From NCBI GenBank assembly GCA_001767435.1, contig MEKT01000002.1, positions 20,610 to 55,539 on the forward strand: 34,930 nt of DNA. The letters run 5' to 3'. The notes beneath the pieces are model-generated. The model was not told the origin of the DNA and ran no database searches. It worked only from the letters and a program-made list of their open reading frames with translations. Positions 1 through 6,571 of this stretch are shown piece after piece. Source of the stretch: Acidobacteria bacterium RIFCSPLOWO2_02_FULL_65_29 (GTDB lineage Bacteria; Acidobacteriota; Vicinamibacteria; Vicinamibacterales; CAVVIG01). Numbering within the stretch: position 1 is the stretch's first letter; each line of letters opens with the position of its first letter. The position numbers and the translations under genes were made by a program.

Positions 1-623
1 CTCGAGACAAAAGCGATGAAGCCGGCGTCGACCAGCGAGATGGCGGCGATGAGCGCCGGCACCACCCATCGTGCGTTCGATCCGGACAGTTTCGCGACCA
101 CTGTGAGTCCCGCGACGTAGACGCCCAATACCGCGGCCCCGCCGACAACGAACGGCGTCAGCCCGCCCGCAGCGACCGCCGCAATGCAGTACACGAGCGC
201 ACGACAGACGCCCATGAGGATCGGCGCGACAGGATTGCTCTTGTGTCGGTAGTCGTACGAGACGATAGCGCCCGCGAGCGCCAGTCCCAGGAGCAGCGCC
301 GGCAGGGAGGGCGCCAGCAGCAGCTCGCCCCCGCCGAGCAGCGCGGCGCCGATGGTCGACACGTTCGCTCGAGTGACGATGCCGGACGGAATCGGCCGTT
401 CGGGCCGGAGCCGGGCGTCTGAATCGGCGTCGAACGCGTCGTTGAGGAACATTCCTCCGGCATAGAAAAGGGATGCGGCGAATGCGGTTCTCAGCAGCGT
501 CGACAGATCGAAATCGAGCCGCGAGCCGATCGTGCCCGCGAGAACATTCGTCCAAACCGTCGGCAGGTTCGACACGCGCGCCAGCACGAGATAGGCGCGC
601 CAGCGAGAACCGCGTGCGCTCAT
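1..623 (-). CDS. eboC: EboC-like UbiA-family prenyltransferase (3' end cut by window edge)
   Basis: This is an integral-membrane protein of the UbiA prenyltransferase superfamily. The first Asp-rich motif is visible as NDAFDADSD, followed by RPERPIPSG, the arrangement by which UbiA enzymes bind a Mg-prenyl-diphosphate. Several hydrophobic stretches follow. A second conserved motif region begins around SYDYRHKSNP. The start ATG at 623 overlaps the TGA of the upstream eboE gene (ATGA), so the two are probably translationally coupled. About 207 residues are present and the C-terminus lies beyond the window. The Ebo assignment rests on the neighbouring eboE and eboD genes. Ebo clusters are known in cyanobacteria, where they help move the scytonemin precursor to the periplasm, and in pseudomonads and Bacteroidota. 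The prenylated substrate is not known. Confidence 0.85.
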   Translation of the reverse strand, partial: MSARGSRWRAYLVLARVSNLPTVWTNVLAGTIGSRLDFDLSTLLRTAFAASLFYAGGMFLNDAFDADSDARLRPERPIPSGIVTRANVSTIGAALLGGGELLLAPSLPALLLGLALAGAIVSYDYRHKSNPVAPILMGVCRALVYCIAAVAAGGLTPFVVGGAAVLGVYVAGLTVVAKLSGSNARWVVPALIAAISLVDAGFIAFVS

Positions 624-1816
624 CGTTGCAGCGCGGTCGTCACCCACGCCAGCTCTCGCGCGATGGCCGTGTGCATGTCAACGGTTCGGTACTCGGCCGG
701 CAAGACATCCCAGGTGTATGTCTCCACCTCGAGCATCGGACAGAAACGCCGGAGACGCAACAGCTGGAGCACCGCCTGAAGGTACTCCTGCGTCGTCCCG
801 GTTTTGGCCATCCTGGGCAGAAACACCGGAACGTGGCAATGGACCCGCCATTCTTCCGGGACGCTCGAAGGGTGTGCGGCCAACGCCTCTGGAAGATCTG
901 TATAGCGCACCAATCCGCCCGAACGCCGCACGACGACCTGGTGCAGATAGGTATCGTCCGCAAAGCGAGCGAGCACGGTTGCGGGGGCCGGGGCGCCGGC
1001 CGCCTCCTGTATCCGCAGCGCCGAACTGAGCTGCACCTTGCGGACATGAATGCCCGCCCGCGCGAGACGGTCGATGGCGGCCGAGGGGTCCTCGAACTCG
1101 ACCGCCATGTGGCAGACGTCGAGACAGACGCCCACATGGGTACGGACGTCCTCGACGGTCAGCGCGACGCCGGTCTCGTGCGAAACACCGACGATCGCCT
1201 CGTTCGTGAACAGGTGGCTCTCGAAGAAGCTCACCGCGTCGTCAACCGTCTCGAGAAAACACGCGGGCTCGGGCTCGAGCGCCAGCGCGACGAGGATGCC
1301 GGTTTTCTCGCGCAGGGTTTTCAGGTACGCCGCGTGTCTGAGCATGCCGGCTGCCAGGGCCACGACGTCCGAATGCGACCTGATGTCGGCCCTGAACGCA
1401 CCCGGAACCGTGCTGACGCTCCCCACGACATCGAGCCGGTCGGCCAGCAGCGTGGCCAGAAGTCGGGCCAGGCGATTTGTGTACTCGAGTCGGTCCGGAC
1501 TTCGCCAGTCCGGCAGGTAGACGCGTTCCTTGACGCGGGTGCCATGAAAGGCACCGTACGGAAAGCCGTTGATGGTCGGAACGTAGTAGTTGCCGCGCGT
1601 CAGAAAATCGCGAAACGTCTCGAGGGCTGCCGGTTCTTCGAGCGCGAGGGCCGCAACAGCCGACAGACGAAGACCAACGGCGAAGGGGCCTTCGAACCCC
1701 AGCTGGGCGCGCACCTTCGGCAGCGCCGCGGCGAGTGCGGCGCTCACCTCAGGCCAGCTCTCGCCAGGATGGATATTGGAGCAATAGGTGAGATGAAACC
1801 CGCCGGCTGTTTTCAC
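620..1816 (-). CDS. eboE: EboE-like metabolite-traffic protein (sugar-phosphate isomerase/epimerase-like TIM barrel)
   Basis: A 398-residue protein recognised as EboE from its N-terminus (HLTYCSNIHPGESW) and the following segments TRGNYYVPTINGFPYG and VKERVYLPDW. The fold expected for the family is a xylose-isomerase-like TIM barrel. Candidate metal or substrate residues are in LEPEPACFLET, GVCLDVCHMAVEFEDP and CHVPVF. The GTG start overlaps the TGA of eboD by four bases (GTGA), and the stop overlaps the start of eboC, so eboD-eboE-eboC form one coupled unit. In cyanobacteria, Ebo proteins are linked to export of a secondary-metabolite precursor. The reaction of EboE is unknown, and nothing here identifies the metabolite. 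Confidence 0.88.
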   Translation of the reverse strand: MKTAGGFHLTYCSNIHPGESWPEVSAALAAALPKVRAQLGFEGPFAVGLRLSAVAALALEEPAALETFRDFLTRGNYYVPTINGFPYGAFHGTRVKERVYLPDWRSPDRLEYTNRLARLLATLLADRLDVVGSVSTVPGAFRADIRSHSDVVALAAGMLRHAAYLKTLREKTGILVALALEPEPACFLETVDDAVSFFESHLFTNEAIVGVSHETGVALTVEDVRTHVGVCLDVCHMAVEFEDPSAAIDRLARAGIHVRKVQLSSALRIQEAAGAPAPATVLARFADDTYLHQVVVRRSGGLVRYTDLPEALAAHPSSVPEEWRVHCHVPVFLPRMAKTGTTQEYLQAVLQLLRLRRFCPMLEVETYTWDVLPAEYRTVDMHTAIARELAWVTTALQR

Positions 1817-3018
1817 TGAAGGGCGTGAGCGACCGCCAACGCCGCGTCAGCGGCCGGATCCGCGGCACGCAGGGCGAGCGATTCGATTGCGCGACAGATG
1901 ACCGTCTCATCCATCTCCGTCACCTCGAAGCTCTCGCCGACCTTGCGAACGAGCGTCACGTGCAGCTCACCGCCCAGATGCTCCCGAAATTCCTGCAGCC
2001 CTTGGAGCACGCTAAAGCGGCCCTCCGGATCCCGTTCGAAGAGCGCTTCGTCCCACGACGGCAGGCCCAGCGCATCGAGCAGCCGAAGCACCCGATCCAG
2101 CGTGTGGCGACCGAGATATCCCACCAATGCGGCGTACGTGAGGTCGAGCGCCATCCCGATGGCGACCGCCTCGCCGTGACGCAGGCGATGCCGGGACATG
2201 ATCTCCAGCTTGTGCGCCGCCCAGTGGCCAAAGTCCAGCGGCCGGGCGCTGCCGAGCTCGAAGGGATCTCCGTTGCCGCAGATGTGCGCGACATGGAGAT
2301 CGGCTGAACGCTGAACGACGGCGGCCCTGACATCGGAGTCCCCGCGCGCGATTTCCACGGCGTGCGATTCCAGATAGTCGAACAATGCCGTGTCGCGAAG
2401 GAGCGATACTTTGATGACCTCCGCCATGCCGGCGATCTTGTCGCGCGGCTCGAGTGACTCCAGAAATTCCAGATCGTTGATGACGGCGAACGGGGGGACG
2501 AACGCGCCAATGAAATTCTTCTTCCCAAAGAGGTTCAGGCCGTTCTTGACGGCGATGCCCGAGTCCGCCTGCGACAGGACGGTCGACGGCAAGCGAACCG
2601 TTCGGATGCCTCGGTGAGCGATTGCGGCAGCGAACGAGACCATGTCAAGGACCGCGCCGCCGCCGATCACCGCGACGAACGACTGCCGATCCAATCCAGC
2701 CTCGTTGATCTGCTGAAGAATCGTGAAGCAGTGCGACAGGTCGTTCTTGACCGTTTCACCGCCCGGCACGAGAACGGGCGGAGCGACCAACTCCAACGCG
2801 GTGGCAAACGTCGCGAAATACTCCTCGATCTCGTCAAGGAGCGAGGGGTGCGTGAGGGCCACCCGGTCGTCGACCACAACCAGAACGCGGTGGCGGCGGT
2901 CCGGCTCGAGCGACCGGATGGTCTGGACGAACACGGGGTTTCCCTGGCGCCAGACACCGCGGGTGAAGCTGACCGGAAACTGGAACGGGACCGAGAACCC
3001 GTGGGTGGACAGGGACAT
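1813..3018 (-). CDS. eboD: EboD-like sugar-phosphate cyclase (3-dehydroquinate-synthase superfamily)
   Basis: This belongs to the sugar-phosphate cyclase superfamily, whose members use NAD and a divalent metal (3-dehydroquinate synthase, 2-epi-5-epi-valiolone synthase, EboD). Visible motifs are PGGETVKND, the nucleotide-binding IGGGAVLDMVSFAAAIAHRG, GKKNFIGAF, MAEVIKVSLLRD, FGHWAAHKLE and RHGEAVAIGM. The last three supply the expected Glu/His/His metal ligands. The ATG at 3018 (MSLSTHGFSVPF) is chosen because EboD-type proteins begin a few residues before an FxVxFxxPVxFT segment. A GTG at 3063 would add 15 residues. Neither start has a strong ribosome site. It is the first gene of the visible ebo unit. 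A role in making a cyclitol-like group is an inference from the superfamily. Confidence 0.85.
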   Translation of the reverse strand: MSLSTHGFSVPFQFPVSFTRGVWRQGNPVFVQTIRSLEPDRRHRVLVVVDDRVALTHPSLLDEIEEYFATFATALELVAPPVLVPGGETVKNDLSHCFTILQQINEAGLDRQSFVAVIGGGAVLDMVSFAAAIAHRGIRTVRLPSTVLSQADSGIAVKNGLNLFGKKNFIGAFVPPFAVINDLEFLESLEPRDKIAGMAEVIKVSLLRDTALFDYLESHAVEIARGDSDVRAAVVQRSADLHVAHICGNGDPFELGSARPLDFGHWAAHKLEIMSRHRLRHGEAVAIGMALDLTYAALVGYLGRHTLDRVLRLLDALGLPSWDEALFERDPEGRFSVLQGLQEFREHLGGELHVTLVRKVGESFEVTEMDETVICRAIESLALRAADPAADAALAVAHALQ

Positions 3019-3063
3019 GGCGGTCTCTATCGCCAGGACGTCGTGGTCATCCAGTAACCACAC

Positions 3064-3200
3064 AGGTTGTGGGCATGCTCACGCGAAAAGCGGCTCCCAA
3101 GGATCGAAGCAATATAGTTGCCACTGTGGCCCGTCCTTTGCCTCCAGAGCGGGAAACGAGGACGTCGGGCTTGAGGATTTGGGCGTAGAGGGGGCTCAGG
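3064..3200. other. Divergent intergenic region between eboD and the YdjY-like gene
   Basis: About 137 bases that must hold the promoter of the leftward ebo unit and that of the rightward secreted protein. I see no convincing -35/-10 pair. A TATATT-like hexamer lies near 3110 when read on the minus strand. A purine-rich run (gtagagggggctcagg) precedes the ATG at 3201 and could serve as its ribosome site. No repeat or RNA gene is recognised. Confidence 0.4.
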
Positions 3201-3971
3201 ATGCGGAACGGTTCGGAGGGGCCGTGTTATGCTCCGCCAGTATTGGTCGCGATCTTGGTTTCGCGAGTGTCTCTACGGCTGGCGCTGACGGCGATGCTCC
3301 TGGTCGGCAGCGCTGCGGGCTCTCCAATCGCTCAGCAGGGACTGCCGGCGGGAGTGAAGCGGGGTGCGCCGGTCGAACGGCTGGGGCCCGATTCACTGCG
3401 CGTCGGGAACGTCAAGGTCGACACGGCCAAGAAGGAAGTCGCGGTGGCTGGCGTCGTGAACAACGTCACGACGCTTGAATTCATCGCGAACACCAAGGGT
3501 GGGTTCAAGGCCTATGAGAGCGCGCTCGAGCTTGATACCGACGCTGTCAGCTTCAACTTGGCACTCATCCTGATTGGACTCGATCCCAGCCGCGCTATCC
3601 CGGCTCGATTCGCCCTGGATCCCACCCCGCCGCAGGGCGACCCCGTCGAGATCTGGGTGGAATGGGACGAGAGCGGACGTCGCCGGCGCGTGCGCGCGGA
3701 ACAACTCGTGTTCAACCAAACGAGCAAGCAGACGCTGTCGGAAGGTCCCTGGGTGTACACAGGTTCGACCTTTTCTGTCCAAAACAACGCGTACCTTGCC
3801 GACCTCGAGGGTTCGCTGATCGGCTTCATCCATTCGAATGCGCCCGTCATCGAGAGCCCGCGCCCGCTGGCTGTTGGCACCTACGGCAGCAACCGTGTCA
3901 ATCCCGACCTGAATCTGAAGGCCGGAACCAGCGTTCTCCTCATCGTTCGCGCCCTCCCGCGCGACAGATAA
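3201..3971 (+). CDS. Secreted YdjY-domain-like protein
   Basis: A 256-residue protein with an N-terminal hydrophobic export signal (LRLALTAMLLVGSAAG, cleavage probably near SPIAQQ). The mature part resembles the YdjY domain: VDTAKKEVAVAGVVNN, then GGFKAYESALELDTDAVSFNLALILIGLDP, then a WVEW segment and a C-terminal YLADLEGSLIGF region. YdjY-domain proteins are secreted or membrane-anchored and mostly uncharacterised, so no reaction is proposed. The ATG at 3201 gives about 30 residues before the hydrophobic core. A later TTG near 3243 would give a more typical short signal peptide. The gene stands alone, divergent from the ebo unit. Confidence 0.7.
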   Translation: MRNGSEGPCYAPPVLVAILVSRVSLRLALTAMLLVGSAAGSPIAQQGLPAGVKRGAPVERLGPDSLRVGNVKVDTAKKEVAVAGVVNNVTTLEFIANTKGGFKAYESALELDTDAVSFNLALILIGLDPSRAIPARFALDPTPPQGDPVEIWVEWDESGRRRRVRAEQLVFNQTSKQTLSEGPWVYTGSTFSVQNNAYLADLEGSLIGFIHSNAPVIESPRPLAVGTYGSNRVNPDLNLKAGTSVLLIVRALPRDR

Positions 3972-3985
3972 TCGAGCCGGACCCG

Positions 3986-4005
3986 CCTCACCGCCTCGCG
4001 TGAGG
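3986..4005 (+). terminator. Weak stem-loop after the YdjY-like gene
   Basis: CCTCAC (3986-3991) can pair with GTGAGG (4000-4005) across an 8-base loop, 14 bases after the stop codon. No run of T follows, so intrinsic termination is doubtful. Confidence 0.25.
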
Positions 4006-4179
4006 TTCCCTCAACCTTCCACGAACAGACATTTGTCGCCATACGGGCCGACTAATCGACGAGTAGAGTTCGATGGCTAAAGAATATTCAGGCCTGTGCA
4101 ACACGGGTGCACAATGGCGGAGGACGTCCGCGACTTCGCGCGGCTCGTCGCCCAGGCGATGTGTTCTCAAGGTGTGTCC

Positions 4180-4683
4180 ATGGTACACGTACGGCCCGCC
4201 ACGCTCGCCGACCTAGACGTCATCGTCGCCTTCAACGCGGCGCTAGCGGAAGAAACGGAGCGCCTGCGACTCGACACGGCGACGCTTCGCCACGGCGTCC
4301 TGGCCCTTCTCGAGGAGCGCGCGCCCGGCCGCTACTGGGTGGCCGAACGGGACAGCCGAATCGTGGGGCAGCTCCTCATCACGTTCGAATGGAGCGACTG
4401 GCGCAACCGCATGGTGTGGTGGATCCAGTCCGTGTGGGTCGTGCCCGAGGCGCGTCGGCAGGGCGTGCTACAGATGCTCTTCGCAACGGTGCGCCAGGAG
4501 GCGCAGAGGGCAGGAGCGGGAGGACTGCGCTTGTACGTGGACACCACGAACACGCGAGCGCAGGCGGTCTACGCCGCACTCGGCATGAAAGGCGAACACT
4601 ACCGCGTGTTCGAGGACATGTTCGCGGAGCCTGCGCGAGCAGTGGATAGTCGAGAGTCGAGAGTCGAGAGTCGAGAGTCATGA
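4180..4683 (+). CDS. GNAT-family N-acetyltransferase with a repeat-encoded C-terminal tail
   Basis: A 167-residue acetyl-CoA-dependent acetyltransferase. The fold runs from VRPATLADLDVIVAFN through WVAERDSRIVGQLLITFEWSDW to the acetyl-CoA loop VVPEARRQGVLQMLF. The C-terminal strand/helix pair is LYVDTTNTRAQAVYAALGM. The start is placed at the ATG at 4180 (MVHVRPAT), where GNAT domains normally begin. In-frame upstream ATGs at 4096 and 4114 would add residues unlike the family. The last residues (SRESRVESRES) are encoded by a 7-bp tandem repeat that runs to the stop codon, so the natural C-terminus was probably replaced or extended by the repeat. The substrate is unknown. Confidence 0.82.
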   Translation: MVHVRPATLADLDVIVAFNAALAEETERLRLDTATLRHGVLALLEERAPGRYWVAERDSRIVGQLLITFEWSDWRNRMVWWIQSVWVVPEARRQGVLQMLFATVRQEAQRAGAGGLRLYVDTTNTRAQAVYAALGMKGEHYRVFEDMFAEPARAVDSRESRVESRES

Positions 4684-4685
4684 GT
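4644..4685. repeat. Heptamer tandem repeat CGAGAGT, about 6 units
   Basis: Four perfect CGAGAGT units occupy 4651-4678. Degenerate units GGATAGT (4644-4650) and CATGAGT (4679-4685) flank them. The array spans the 3' end and stop codon of the GNAT gene. Because three 7-bp units equal seven codons, the frame stays open through the array. Confidence 0.9.
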
Positions 4686-4693
4686 CACCGGGG

Positions 4694-5080
4694 TTAGACC
4701 ACCCGCACGACCGGTCCGTATCGTGCGAGAAGGGCGTCGTTCGTCAACAACACCATCGGCTCGACGATGCTCTGTGCGACGAGCAGACGGTCGAAGGGAT
4801 CCCGGTGGATGGGTGGCAGTTCCGTGACGCCGACCGCGTGTTCGGACCGCACCGGCAATTCCTGCAGACCCATGGCGGGCAGCGTCGAGCGCATGAGCGA
4901 CAGGTCCACCTGAAAGTCGTCGCGCCGCAGTGTCGCTTTGATGGCGATCTCCCACAGGCTCGCGGCACTGTAGTGAGCCTCGTTGTGCGGATCCTCGATC
5001 AGTTGCCGCGCTGCGACAGGCAATCGGTGGCTGCTGGCAACGGCCCAAAGAAGCAGATGGGTGTCGAGCAGCAGTCGCAC
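4694..5080 (-). CDS. PIN-domain ribonuclease toxin (VapC-like, type II toxin-antitoxin)
   Basis: A 128-residue PIN-domain protein, the full length for the family. Acidic metal-binding residues are visible: D6 in LLLDTH, E44 in SLWEIAIKA, D94 and D97 in HRDPFDRLLVAQ, and D115 in LLTNDALL. PIN toxins of this type are Mg-dependent endoribonucleases that cut tRNA or rRNA. The GTG start at 5080 lies 9 bases after the antitoxin stop codon, the usual antitoxin-first order. The gene converges with the GNAT gene, and only 10 bases separate the two ORFs. Its expression should depend on the antitoxin promoter described at 5361-5389. The RNA target cannot be told from sequence. Confidence 0.88.
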   Translation of the reverse strand: MRLLLDTHLLLWAVASSHRLPVAARQLIEDPHNEAHYSAASLWEIAIKATLRRDDFQVDLSLMRSTLPAMGLQELPVRSEHAVGVTELPPIHRDPFDRLLVAQSIVEPMVLLTNDALLARYGPVVRVV

Positions 5081-5089
5081 GGGGTCGCG

Positions 5090-5350
5090 CTACGGTAGAC
5101 CCTCGAACGCGTCGAGTACCGCGTCGGGAAGCGGCCGATTGAAGTCGTCCGGAATCTCGAAGCGGCCGTCGAGCAGCCCAAGGCGCCGTGGCGCGCGATC
5201 GGGCGCCAGGGCGACGAGCTTCGCCACGGGCGTGCCGGCGCGAGCGATAACGATTTCCTCGCCGGCCTCCGCCCGCTCGACCAGCTTCGACAGGCCGGTC
5301 TTCGCCTCGTGGATGTTCACTTGCCTGGGCCGGCGCCTTCTCGCGACCAT
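5090..5350 (-). CDS. Phd/YefM-family antitoxin
   Basis: An 86-residue protein with the Phd/YefM N-terminal DNA-binding signature: VNIHEAKTGLSKLVERAEAGEEIVIARAGTPVAKLVAL. A C-terminal tail (FEIPDDFNRPLPDAVLDAFEG) is the typical toxin-binding segment of such antitoxins. It binds and inhibits the PIN toxin encoded just downstream and normally represses its own promoter. Two TTAGCTAA palindromes lie three bases before its start codon, which fits autoregulation. There is no Shine-Dalgarno site, because the operator occupies that position. Translation from a nearly leaderless mRNA is therefore likely. Confidence 0.88.
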   Translation of the reverse strand: MVARRRRPRQVNIHEAKTGLSKLVERAEAGEEIVIARAGTPVAKLVALAPDRAPRRLGLLDGRFEIPDDFNRPLPDAVLDAFEGLP

Positions 5351-5353
5351 GGG

Positions 5354-5373
5354 TTAGCTAATCTTAGCTAAGA
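5354..5373. promoter_or_regulatory. Paired palindromic operator TTAGCTAA x2 (probable antitoxin binding site)
   Basis: Two identical 8-bp palindromes, TTAGCTAA, lie at 5354-5361 and 5364-5371. Their spacing of 10 bp is one helical turn. The second is extended to a 12-bp perfect palindrome (TCTTAGCTAAGA, 5362-5373). Together they cover the -10 box and the predicted transcription start. Phd/YefM antitoxins commonly bind pairs of short palindromes as dimers, so this is the expected autorepression site. Confidence 0.75.
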
Positions 5374-5389
5374 TCACCGAGCTCGTCAA
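5361..5389 (-). promoter_or_regulatory. Sigma-70-like promoter of the toxin-antitoxin operon
   Basis: Read on the minus strand: TTGACG (5389-5384), a 17-base spacer, then TAAGAT (5366-5361). The -35 box matches TTGACA at five of six positions and the -10 box matches TATAAT at four. Transcription would begin about 7 bases further on, only a few bases before the ATG at 5350. This gives a very short leader or none. Confidence 0.65.
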
Positions 5390-5403
5390 ACCCGGAGAAC
5401 GCC

Positions 5404-5892
5404 TCATTTGACCGACGCGACGGCCGCGTTCGCGCACTGCCCGTCCTGCGGGCTCGTCCCGCCCGAGACGCCAATTGCCCCCACGATGGTGCCGGCCATC
5501 TGGATAGGGGCGCCACCCTCGACGGGCACCGCACCCTGCAGCGCCAGGATTCGAAGGCCCTCGCCGCCCGCGGCGAGCGTGTCCTGCAGCGCCTTGGTCG
5601 GCCGCTTGAAACGCGCGGCCGAGCGCGCCTTGTCGACCGCGATGGCGACGCTCGCCGCCTGCGTCGCGTCCATCTTCTCGAAGTACACGAGATCGCCCGC
5701 CGGATCGACGACCGCGACGGCCATGGTCCACCCGTTCTTGCGGGCTTCGGCCAGCGCGACGGCCGCCGCTTTCTTGGCGGTTTCCAGGTTGATCGATGCT
5801 CCGTAGGGGACGGCCAGCTGCGCGATCGCCGCCGCGGCCGAGAGCACGAACGCGAAGGTAGACAAACCGATGACGTACGACGGCGACAGCAT
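5404..5892 (-). CDS. Secreted GlcG/HbpS-like (DUF336) protein
   Basis: A 162-residue protein with a signal peptide (core VIGLSTFAFVLSAAAAIAQ) followed by a complete GlcG/HbpS domain. Visible parts are LETAKKAAAVALAEARKNGWTM, VAVVDPAGDLVYFEKMD, AVDKARSAARF, VPVEGGAPIQMAGTIVGAIGVSGG and a C-terminal DGQCANAAV. HbpS binds haem in Streptomyces, and GlcG lies in glycolate operons with an unclear role. No ligand is proposed here. The start at 5892 has a good ribosome site (GAGGAGGT, about 7 bases upstream). The gene is monocistronic in this window, with a REP-hairpin cluster behind its promoter region. Confidence 0.82.
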   Translation of the reverse strand: MLSPSYVIGLSTFAFVLSAAAAIAQLAVPYGASINLETAKKAAAVALAEARKNGWTMAVAVVDPAGDLVYFEKMDATQAASVAIAVDKARSAARFKRPTKALQDTLAAGGEGLRILALQGAVPVEGGAPIQMAGTIVGAIGVSGGTSPQDGQCANAAVASVK

Positions 5893-5989
5893 GGCCGGAC
5901 CTCCTCGAAACAGGTGAGTGAGCCGACGATCATACTGCCTGTGTCCACCAAATCCGAGAGGGCACTCGAGTCGATTTGCCGCCGCCCAC

Positions 5990-6013
5990 GTAGCGCAGGA
6001 CTTCAGTCCTGCC
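5990..6013. repeat. REP-like hairpin GCAGGACT/AGTCCTGC
   Basis: An 8-bp perfect stem (5995-6002 with 6005-6012) and a 2-base turn, preceded by the GTAGC motif shared by the other hairpins of this family in the window. It lies in the 269-base gap between the GlcG-like and DUF2892 genes. Confidence 0.8.
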
Positions 6014-6060
6014 CTCTGGCGGCGGCAGGACTGGAAGGTCTAGAGACACGCACCACGGCA

Positions 6061-6125
6061 GCACTACGGCAGGTCTAAAGACCTGCACTACGGCTGCACT
6101 ACGGCAGGTCTAAAGACCTGCACTA
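6061..6125. repeat. Tandem REP-like hairpins GCAGGTCT/AGACCTGC, 35-bp period
   Basis: Two copies of an 8-bp perfect stem with an AA turn lie at 6069-6086 and 6104-6121, in a unit repeated every 35 bases (CACTACGGCAGGTCTAAAGA core). Each is bordered by CACTAC. The same hairpin recurs at 22474-22491. No transposase of the REP-associated (RAYT) type is seen nearby. Confidence 0.85.
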
Positions 6126-6161
6126 CATACGGCAATGCAAGTGCCTTCCGGGACCAAAATC

Positions 6162-6374
6162 TCATCCCCGAGACGGTGATGGCGCGCCATCGCGCACGCC
6201 CGCGCGTCTGAGGAAGGTCATCATCGGGCACCAGCCGCTGAACGCCGACTGCGCCAGGTTGAGGCCGACAAACAGCGAGAACCAGAAAAAGTACGGGTGT
6301 ACGAATACCCCGAGCAGCACGCTCGCGGCCACAAATACGCCGGCGATGAGCCGGATCATCGACTCGACAGTCAC
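6162..6374 (-). CDS. DUF2892 / YgaP-like small inner-membrane protein
   Basis: A 70-residue protein with two membrane helices: IRLIAGVFVAASVLLGVFV and FFWFSLFVGLNLAQSAFSG. They are followed by the conserved WCPMMTFLRRAG. This matches the DUF2892/YgaP transmembrane family. Members often accompany rhodanese or sulfur-related proteins, but no such gene is adjacent here. The start is GTG at 6374, fixed by a strong AAGGAGGA ribosome site (6380-6387 on the opposite strand). A mobile palindromic element (6402-6486) sits immediately upstream, within the probable leader or promoter region. Confidence 0.82.
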   Translation of the reverse strand: MTVESMIRLIAGVFVAASVLLGVFVHPYFFWFSLFVGLNLAQSAFSGWCPMMTFLRRAGVRDGAPSPSRG

Positions 6375-6401
6375 GACAGTCCTCCTTAGATTGGAGCGTG
6401 T

Positions 6402-6486
6402 TTGCGAAATTACGGGACGTAGGCCGGGTCCTTTCGGACCCGGCGAGAGGCAGGTCTGAAAGACCCGCCCTACGATAATTTCGCAA
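6402..6486 (-). mobile_element. REPIN/MITE-like element, copy 1 (85 bp)
   Basis: Ends are an 11-bp perfect inverted repeat, TTGCGAAATTA (6402-6412) and TAATTTCGCAA (6476-6486). Inside are two hairpins, CCGGGTCC/GGACCCGG and a GGTCT/AGACC type. Read on the minus strand it matches the element at 26812-26896 over all 85 positions with about 6 differences. Two of those differences are compensatory and keep the terminal repeat paired. It carries no gene and would need a transposase supplied from elsewhere. A further GCTCT (6490-6494) and GGAGC (6393-6397) suggest slightly longer ends. Confidence 0.85.
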
Positions 6487-6508
6487 CCAGCTCTTAGATT
6501 CTCAAGAA

Positions 6509-6571
6509 CGACTAACGACTAGCGACTAACGACTAGCGACTAACGACTAGCGACTAACGACTAACGACTAA
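6509..6571. repeat. Heptamer tandem repeat CGACTAA/CGACTAG, 9 units
   Basis: Nine gapless 7-bp units, in order TAA, TAG, TAA, TAG, TAA, TAG, TAA, TAA, TAA at their 3' ends. The array covers the 3' end of the RND permease gene, whose TAG stop (6554-6556) and final residues LLVVSR are repeat-derived. The same heptamer recurs at 31622-31663. Confidence 0.95.

Noticed and set aside
4095-4113. TGTGCA...TGCACA inverted repeat before the GNAT gene as an operator
   Set aside because: Only 6-bp arms, no promoter elements at a fitting distance and no regulator gene nearby.
5990-6125. Hairpin cluster as a rho-independent terminator
   Set aside because: No T-run follows any of the stems, and the same hairpins occur inside genes.
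6509-6571. Regular repeats considered as a CRISPR array
   Set aside because: The units are 7 bp without spacers and no cas gene is present.
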